Shown here piece after piece: positions 59,460-64,000 of a stretch of 64,000 nucleotides of DNA (the stretch's first letter is position 1; the number at the start of each line of letters is the position of its first letter). The notes under the pieces were generated by a model. That model was not told the DNA's origin. It saw only the letters and a list, made by a program, of their open reading frames with translations, and searched no databases. Both the position numbers and the translations under genes were made by a program. The stretch is from the NCBI RefSeq assembly GCF_000384335.2, contig NZ_KQ031382.1, forward strand, positions 1,240,001 to 1,304,000. Reading direction: 5' to 3'. The stretch is from Hyphomicrobium sp. 99. Lineage in GTDB: Bacteria > Pseudomonadota > Alphaproteobacteria > Rhizobiales > Hyphomicrobiaceae.

Positions 59460-60040
59460 AAGGAAGTCAGAACCCCGCATTGAAGGCTGCGCTCGATCTG
59501 CTCCGCATGCCCTCGCAAGTCCGTATGATGAGATCGGCGCCGTTGCCGCTTGGCGTTCTCCTGCTTCTGCGGCTCGCTGCGGCTGAAGCGGGCGCGGAAT
59601 GCGAAGCTGAGGAAGTGAATAAGCGTGCCTCTTCTGCAAATCGTGACGCCGCAATCTTCTTTATCGAACAAGTTCTGCTTGCGTGGAATTCGGATGCCTA
59701 CCGCGTGCTTGGTCTCGACGATACAGCGACCGCCACGGAACTCCGCCGGCATATGGCGTATTTGCTCAAATGGCTTCATCCAGACGTGAGCAGAGATCCG
59801 CACAAGGCGCGGCTGGCCCAAAGAGTTCTAATTGCGTGGAATGAAGTAAAGGCCGCCAAGCGCGACAGTCGCGAAAAGCAAGACGGCTCGCGGGCACCCT
59901 CCTTGTGGAACTCTTCGAACGGCGGTGATAGGCCGCGAGCACTCGCGAAGAGGCGACCGGCACGCCAACACCGGGGTAAGGGTTGCACGCCTCACAGCCG
60001 CCTTGGGAAAACGCTTCGAAGGCGGATCTGGCCGCTGTGA
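59456..60040 (+). CDS. J-domain protein in the exopolysaccharide operon
   Basis: The 194-residue protein has a central J domain: DAYRVLGLDDTATATELRRHMAYLLKWLHPDVSRD, with the invariant HPD at residues 108-110. The N-terminal 65 residues include a hydrophobic stretch (PLPLGVLLLLRLAAAEAGA), possibly a membrane anchor. The C terminus is basic (RPRALAKRRPARQHRGKGC). J domains stimulate DnaK ATPase, so this protein may recruit DnaK to the kinase or its machine. It starts with ATG inside the wzc stop and its TGA overlaps the next GTG start, giving tight translational coupling. I know of no standard EPS role for it. Confidence 0.78.
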   Translation: MKGSQNPALKAALDLLRMPSQVRMMRSAPLPLGVLLLLRLAAAEAGAECEAEEVNKRASSANRDAAIFFIEQVLLAWNSDAYRVLGLDDTATATELRRHMAYLLKWLHPDVSRDPHKARLAQRVLIAWNEVKAAKRDSREKQDGSRAPSLWNSSNGGDRPRALAKRRPARQHRGKGCTPHSRLGKTLRRRIWPL

Positions 60041-61344
60041 GCGTGACAGTTCCGAACGATGGAAATTCCGAATCGACGACATCACAGCTGTCACGGCCAT
60101 GTCTTGCCGCTGCGCTCGCTGCGTTGGCTCTCGTTCTGAGTTGGCTCGTCGTTTCGCGGACCGTCGTTGCTTGCCTTGAACGATTTGACCCGGAATGGGC
60201 GCTTGCGATCCGTGTGTCTGACGCAAACGCCGAGCTTGAGCTTGTCAATAACTGGGTCGCAAAAAGCGCGAAAGCCGACGGCAGAATTCCTAAGCCGAAC
60301 TTGGAAACAAATGAGGCCAAGCAGCACCTTCTGCGTGTGCTCAACGCTGAACCGCTCAATGCTTCGGCGTTCGAGCTGCTTGGAATTCTATCGGCAGCCA
60401 GCGAAGATACGGTGGCGGCAACTAGGTTTATGCAGGCTGCCGAGGCAAGGTCGCTTAGGAGACCCGCGGCTCACGACTGGCTAATGCGGCAAAGTCTTGC
60501 CGCGAAGGATATCGAAAGTGCGATTAATCACGCGAATGCCTTGCTTCGCATTAGACCGGATTTGATATCCGGGGTCGCTCCCGCACTCTCCCAAATCGCG
60601 GCGATGCCCGGGGGTACGGAAGCCTTGATCGCAACGCTCTCAACGGCGCCGCCGTGGCGCGAGAAGTTCTTTCGCGCGGTCAACGGAGCGACGAGCAATG
60701 TCGATGCGCCCGCCAAATTGCTTCTCGGATTGCTGCCCTCGGAGCATCCCCCGACACCTAAGGAGATCAACGCGTATCTTCGATACCTGATCGACGAAAA
60801 AAAATATGAGCTCGCATATTCCTCTTGGCTCCAGCTTCTTCCGCCGAGCCAGTTGAGATCCGCGGGCCCGCTTTTCAATGGCAACTTCCAATTTGCCCCT
60901 TCAGGTCTTCCATTCGACTGGACGATCGAGAGAAGTGATCGCGCACTGGCGGAAATCATCGCCGCGCAAGGTCTGACTGACCAGAACGCGCTGTCGGTTG
61001 AGCTCGGCGGCGGGCGTGTCGACTTCCGGCCGATTTATCAATTCCTCCAATTGGCTCCAGGGCGTTATCGTCTTCTCGGGAATTCAAAGGGGAACCTGAA
61101 GGGACTACGCGGTCTCAAATGGCAGATCGCATGTCTTGAGCAGCTCGCTCGTCCACGCGGGGAGAGCCCGGCATTCCTGGACGGATCTTCCGCCTGGGCA
61201 GAATTCTCGGTGAGGTTTGACATTCCGGCCAGCTGCAGAGCGCAGATTATCCGGCTGATTCTCGATGCGCGGTCGGCCTCCGAAACTTTGGTTGCGGGAT
61301 CGTTTGCCTTCACAAGTCTCAAGATCGAGAGAGACGGGGACTAA
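60037..61344 (+). CDS. Membrane protein with TPR-like repeats and beta-sandwich C terminus
   Basis: The 435-residue product has one membrane helix (PCLAAALAALALVLSWLVVSR), TPR-like helical repeats (about 75-290, for example AFELLGILSAASEDTVAATRFMQAAEA and RPAAHDWLMRQSLAAKDIESAINHANALLRIRPD), and a C-terminal beta-sandwich that resembles a carbohydrate-binding module. GTG at 60037 overlaps the J-domain stop (GTGA). Such proteins sit in exopolysaccharide or exosortase-type loci and may dock the glycan. The function is inferred. Confidence 0.75.
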   Translation: MSVTVPNDGNSESTTSQLSRPCLAAALAALALVLSWLVVSRTVVACLERFDPEWALAIRVSDANAELELVNNWVAKSAKADGRIPKPNLETNEAKQHLLRVLNAEPLNASAFELLGILSAASEDTVAATRFMQAAEARSLRRPAAHDWLMRQSLAAKDIESAINHANALLRIRPDLISGVAPALSQIAAMPGGTEALIATLSTAPPWREKFFRAVNGATSNVDAPAKLLLGLLPSEHPPTPKEINAYLRYLIDEKKYELAYSSWLQLLPPSQLRSAGPLFNGNFQFAPSGLPFDWTIERSDRALAEIIAAQGLTDQNALSVELGGGRVDFRPIYQFLQLAPGRYRLLGNSKGNLKGLRGLKWQIACLEQLARPRGESPAFLDGSSAWAEFSVRFDIPASCRAQIIRLILDARSASETLVAGSFAFTSLKIERDGD

Positions 61345-61529
61345 GGCACGGCGATCGCGTCCCACACAAAAGGCGCAGCTGTTGCTCCAAGGTCATTGCC
61401 GTCTGGTCCGTTGAATGATAGTCCGAAAGCATCACTAGTCATCAGCATATCGAACCCGTTGGGCTTCACCCGGCGAGCGGCAGCAATGCCGGCCGGAATG
61501 ACCACCGGACGGAGCGCGATCGCCCATGC

Positions 61530-62669
61530 GTGCTCATTGTGGTGTCGTCCCTCGCGGCAGAGGGAACGCCGCGGATGGCGCTTGTTCTATGCCAGCATTG
61601 GCTGTCGTGGGGAATTCGTCCCGTCCTCGTCATCCTCAAGTCGACGCCAGCAGATCTAGCGCCAGATTTCGATGCGCTCGCCACCGATCGAGTTACGCTC
61701 GGCATCTCAAAAAGTGGGCTCGTCAGATATTTCGTTCTGGCAGCTCGTGTCTTCTCGACCGCTCGCAAGTATCGCGCGGAAGGTCTGCTATCTATGCCGT
61801 TCGGTTGGCATGCCTTCATTGCGATCGGTGCTAGATTGGGTGGCGTCCGGAACATCATCGCCCACGTCGGAAACTATCCGAATGACCGCCACAAATCGGC
61901 GTTCGCAAAGTTCAGGATATTGGTTCAGCTTGGCCGTCCACTAACTGATCGCCTCGTCTGCTGCAGCCAGTACGTTCAGCAGGGCACGATGAAGTATTTC
62001 GGCGTGCGCCAAAGAGAAACGGCCGTCGTCTACAACGGCGTGCCTGTCCAAGAATTCACGCCGAGCGTGGCGCTAAGGCCGCGAGAGAGAAGCAAGTCCT
62101 TCACGATAGGCATGGTGGCGCGATTGGAGAAACATAAGGATCAGACCACTTTGATCCGCGCCGCCAAAATACTCAAGGAGCGAGGCCGAGACATCAGAGT
62201 TGAAATCGTCGGCGATGGCAGTCAACGCCAAATGCTTGAGCAAATGATCGATGCCGAAAGCCTTTCTGATCGGGTGATCCTCCTCGGCATGCGCCGCGAC
62301 GTTCCAGCGATCATGGCAAGATTGGATTTATTCGCATTTTCGACGACGCCGGATGAAGGCTTCGGAATAGCGCTCGCCGAGGCAATGATTGCGCGCGTGC
62401 CGATTGTAGCGAGCGACGTTGGAGCATGCCGCGAAGTTCTGGGCGATGGCAGCCTCGGATTGCTCGTGCCGCCCGCAGACGCCGCGGCGCTGGCCGATGC
62501 CATAGATGCCGTACGCGCCGATCCTCAGGCAGCAAGGATACGCGCCAGCCGAGCGCGAGAAACAGCTCTGCAAAAATTCTCCGGCGAAGCCATGGCGCGT
62601 GAATACGGCGCACTTTTGGGATTTTCATTTGCTGCACGCTTATCGGACGCGGGCCGGCAAACAGCGTGA
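61530..62669 (+). CDS. Family 1 (GT4-type) glycosyltransferase
   Basis: The 379-residue product has the GT-B layout: N-terminal MLIVVSSLAAEGTPRMALVLC, a linker, and a C-terminal donor-binding domain with IGMVARLEKHKDQTTLIRAA, VEIVGDGSQR, LLGMRRDV and the EX7E-type EGFGIALAEAM. It likely adds a sugar from a nucleotide-sugar to the growing repeat unit. The start is GTG at 61530; no good SD lies close, so it may start by coupling or at a nearby codon. It overlaps the next gene by GTGA. The 185 bp before it hold no gene on the plus strand. Confidence 0.9.
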   Translation: MLIVVSSLAAEGTPRMALVLCQHWLSWGIRPVLVILKSTPADLAPDFDALATDRVTLGISKSGLVRYFVLAARVFSTARKYRAEGLLSMPFGWHAFIAIGARLGGVRNIIAHVGNYPNDRHKSAFAKFRILVQLGRPLTDRLVCCSQYVQQGTMKYFGVRQRETAVVYNGVPVQEFTPSVALRPRERSKSFTIGMVARLEKHKDQTTLIRAAKILKERGRDIRVEIVGDGSQRQMLEQMIDAESLSDRVILLGMRRDVPAIMARLDLFAFSTTPDEGFGIALAEAMIARVPIVASDVGACREVLGDGSLGLLVPPADAAALADAIDAVRADPQAARIRASRARETALQKFSGEAMAREYGALLGFSFAARLSDAGRQTA

Positions 62670-63805
62670 ACGCGCGGCCGCAGCTCATGCATATCGTCCA
62701 CGGACTTGGGGCAGGGGGCACCGAGATGACGTGTTTGCGCCTGGCCCAGCATTGGCAGCCGCGATTCCGTCAGCATGTTTTAGCCTTGGGGGCCGCCACG
62801 CGCGCATTGGGGCCGGAATTCGAGCAGCTCGAAAATTGTCGGCTCACCATCGCGCCTGAAAAGCCTCTGACCAATCTCACCATGTGGCGCTGGCTTCGAG
62901 CTATCTTGAAAGAAAATTGTCCGGACGCGCTGATCATTCATGTCTTCGGTGTGCCCCATTTGATCGCGGCATCAGCCGCGAGAAGCGCCGGCATAAAATC
63001 GCTCGCGGTGAAGGCCGGAAATCCCCCGCCGCTGGACATGCCGGGCCGGCGAAGATGGGGAGCCGTAACATTGGCTTCGCAACTGCTTCGGTGTCCCATC
63101 GCGTCCTGCTCCGCGGCGGTTGATGGAGAGCTTCGGAAGCTCGGCGTGGGCATGCCAAAGCATTCGCACGCGCTTCCAAATGGTATCGATATTTCTCGCC
63201 TCGCAGCCAGGGCGGCGCGTTCACGTAAGGACAGATCGAAGAGGCCAGCCGTGATCGGGATGGTCGCACGTCTGGATGCCATCAAGGATCATCGCACGCT
63301 TTTAAATGCGTTCAGTCTTGTGTGCTCGCAATTTCCGGATTGCGAGCTTTGGATCGTAGGCGAAGGAGCATTGCGCAACACGCTCGAAAGTCACGCCCAA
63401 AGCTTAGGGATCTCGGACAGGACGAAGTTTCTCGGCAACCGCAACGATATTCCGGAATTGCTGGGTCAAATGGACGTTTACGCTTTCAGCACGACACGCG
63501 CAGAAGGTTTCGGCATTGCGCTCATCGAGGCAATGGCCGCCGGCGTCGCCGTCGTAGCGTCGGACGTACCCGCATGCCGCGAAGTTCTTGGAAACGGAGA
63601 GGCGGGAATGCTTGTGCCTCCGGGAGATTCAAGCAAGCTAGCACAAGGCATCGCTGCGCTTTTGCGGGATCGGGACCTTCGAGAAAATATCAACGCCGCG
63701 GCTGCCATTCGCGTTCGGCTTGAATACAGCATCGAAAAATGCGCCGCGCGATGGGAAGCACTTATTTTTCGCAATGCCGAAGCAATATCGTCAGCGGTTG
63801 CCTGA
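62666..63805 (+). CDS. Family 1 (GT4-type) glycosyltransferase
   Basis: The 379-residue product has the same length and GT-B domain order as its neighbour. It opens with MHIVHGLGAGGTEMTCLRLAQHWQ and has VIGMVARLDAIKDHRTLLNAF, LWIVGEGALR, FLGNRNDIPELL, and the donor-site motif EGFGIALIEAMAAGVAVVASDVPACREVLG. It starts with GTG in the preceding stop (GTGA). It should extend the exopolysaccharide repeat unit. The two genes look like a duplicated pair that diverged. Confidence 0.92.
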   Translation: MNARPQLMHIVHGLGAGGTEMTCLRLAQHWQPRFRQHVLALGAATRALGPEFEQLENCRLTIAPEKPLTNLTMWRWLRAILKENCPDALIIHVFGVPHLIAASAARSAGIKSLAVKAGNPPPLDMPGRRRWGAVTLASQLLRCPIASCSAAVDGELRKLGVGMPKHSHALPNGIDISRLAARAARSRKDRSKRPAVIGMVARLDAIKDHRTLLNAFSLVCSQFPDCELWIVGEGALRNTLESHAQSLGISDRTKFLGNRNDIPELLGQMDVYAFSTTRAEGFGIALIEAMAAGVAVVASDVPACREVLGNGEAGMLVPPGDSSKLAQGIAALLRDRDLRENINAAAAIRVRLEYSIEKCAARWEALIFRNAEAISSAVA

Positions 63806-64000
63806 TGCGCATCCTGACCTGTCTCGGTGATGCGACGTCGATCGATACATGGAGCAATACGCCATTCTTTCTGTTGGAGGCGGGGAAGAGCGCACGCTTT
63901 CTCGATGACGGATGGCGACTTGATACCAAAGTCTTGCGCTATCATCGGCTCGCTTGGAACGCCGCTAGAACGATGAAGCGGCTGGAGAGGGGAGGCTTTC
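63805..64000 (+). CDS. Glycosyltransferase, N-terminal part, cut by window edge
   Basis: An open frame starts at ATG 63805, sharing one base with the TGA of the previous gene (TGATG), and runs past the window. The first 65 residues start MRILTCLGDATSIDTWSNTP and continue with LLEAGKSARFLDDGWRLDTKV, typical of a glycosyltransferase family 1 start. The rest lies outside the window. It continues the EPS operon. Confidence 0.75.
   Translation, partial: MRILTCLGDATSIDTWSNTPFFLLEAGKSARFLDDGWRLDTKVLRYHRLAWNAARTMKRLERGGF

Overview
The window reads as a chromosome segment of an alphaproteobacterium of the order Hyphomicrobiales, most like Hyphomicrobium or a relative. This is inferred from ChpT with a CtrA-type box, a DUF1134/EipA envelope protein, an IalB-family protein, an alphaproteobacterial-style RNase E with a large S1 insertion, NnrU, and overall GC-rich coding. 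No tRNA, rRNA, CRISPR array, insertion sequence or prophage was recognised. Coding density is high, and most genes are single-copy core genes in short operons.

Layout. Positions 1-8300 are all on the minus strand: accC and accB (acetyl-CoA carboxylase), aroQ, a DsbA-like thiol oxidoreductase, an M48 TPR metalloprotease and rne. Positions 9000-14350 carry cell-wall and translation genes on the plus strand: an AmiC-type amidase, penicillin-binding protein 1A, and prfB with an intact programmed +1 frameshift. Positions 14.3-20 kb hold a small exported protein, a divergent HxlR regulator/AzoR pair with a symmetric operator candidate, three consecutive methyltransferases (RlmI-like, SpoU-type and a PRMT-like protein), and NnrU. 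Positions 19.4-23.2 kb are a minus-strand run of an L,D-transpeptidase, a sialidase-like protein and a membrane protein.

Positions 23.4-30.6 kb hold panB, the yfgM-bamB-der set (outer-membrane assembly lipoprotein and ribosome-assembly GTPase), holC, rlmJ and a cold-shock gene. Positions 30.9-38.1 kb carry several small exported proteins of unknown function, a CheY-like receiver and chpT (cell-cycle phosphorelay) with a CtrA-type box, cysQ, eipA and a coiled-coil membrane protein. A CDF zinc exporter follows at 38.2 kb. Positions 39.3-44.3 kb are a surface-glycan decoration group (epimerase, C-methyltransferase, two glycosyltransferase-like proteins) and a PilZ protein.

The accessory part begins at about 44.4 kb. 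It holds two small unknown genes, a 1162-residue autotransporter whose passenger has about 18 acidic repeats of roughly 26 residues, an IalB protein, a short-chain dehydrogenase pseudoenzyme, a PAS-like/LuxR regulator and a GGDEF-EAL protein. From 53.3 kb to the right edge lies an exopolysaccharide locus. On the minus strand are a small exported protein and an O-antigen ligase/polymerase. Divergently on the plus strand are a CpsB phosphatase, Wza-like exporter, Wzc-like tyrosine kinase, a J-domain protein, a TPR membrane protein and three glycosyltransferases, the last cut by the window edge. Many of these genes overlap by four bases (ATGA or GTGA), so the locus is probably translated as coupled units.

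The points most worth a second look are the bacterial PRMT-like enzyme with both signature loops, the repeat autotransporter, the J-domain protein coupled to the tyrosine kinase, the histidine-rich insertion in RNase E, the leader ORF that ends on the TTG start of der, and the CtrA box beside chpT.
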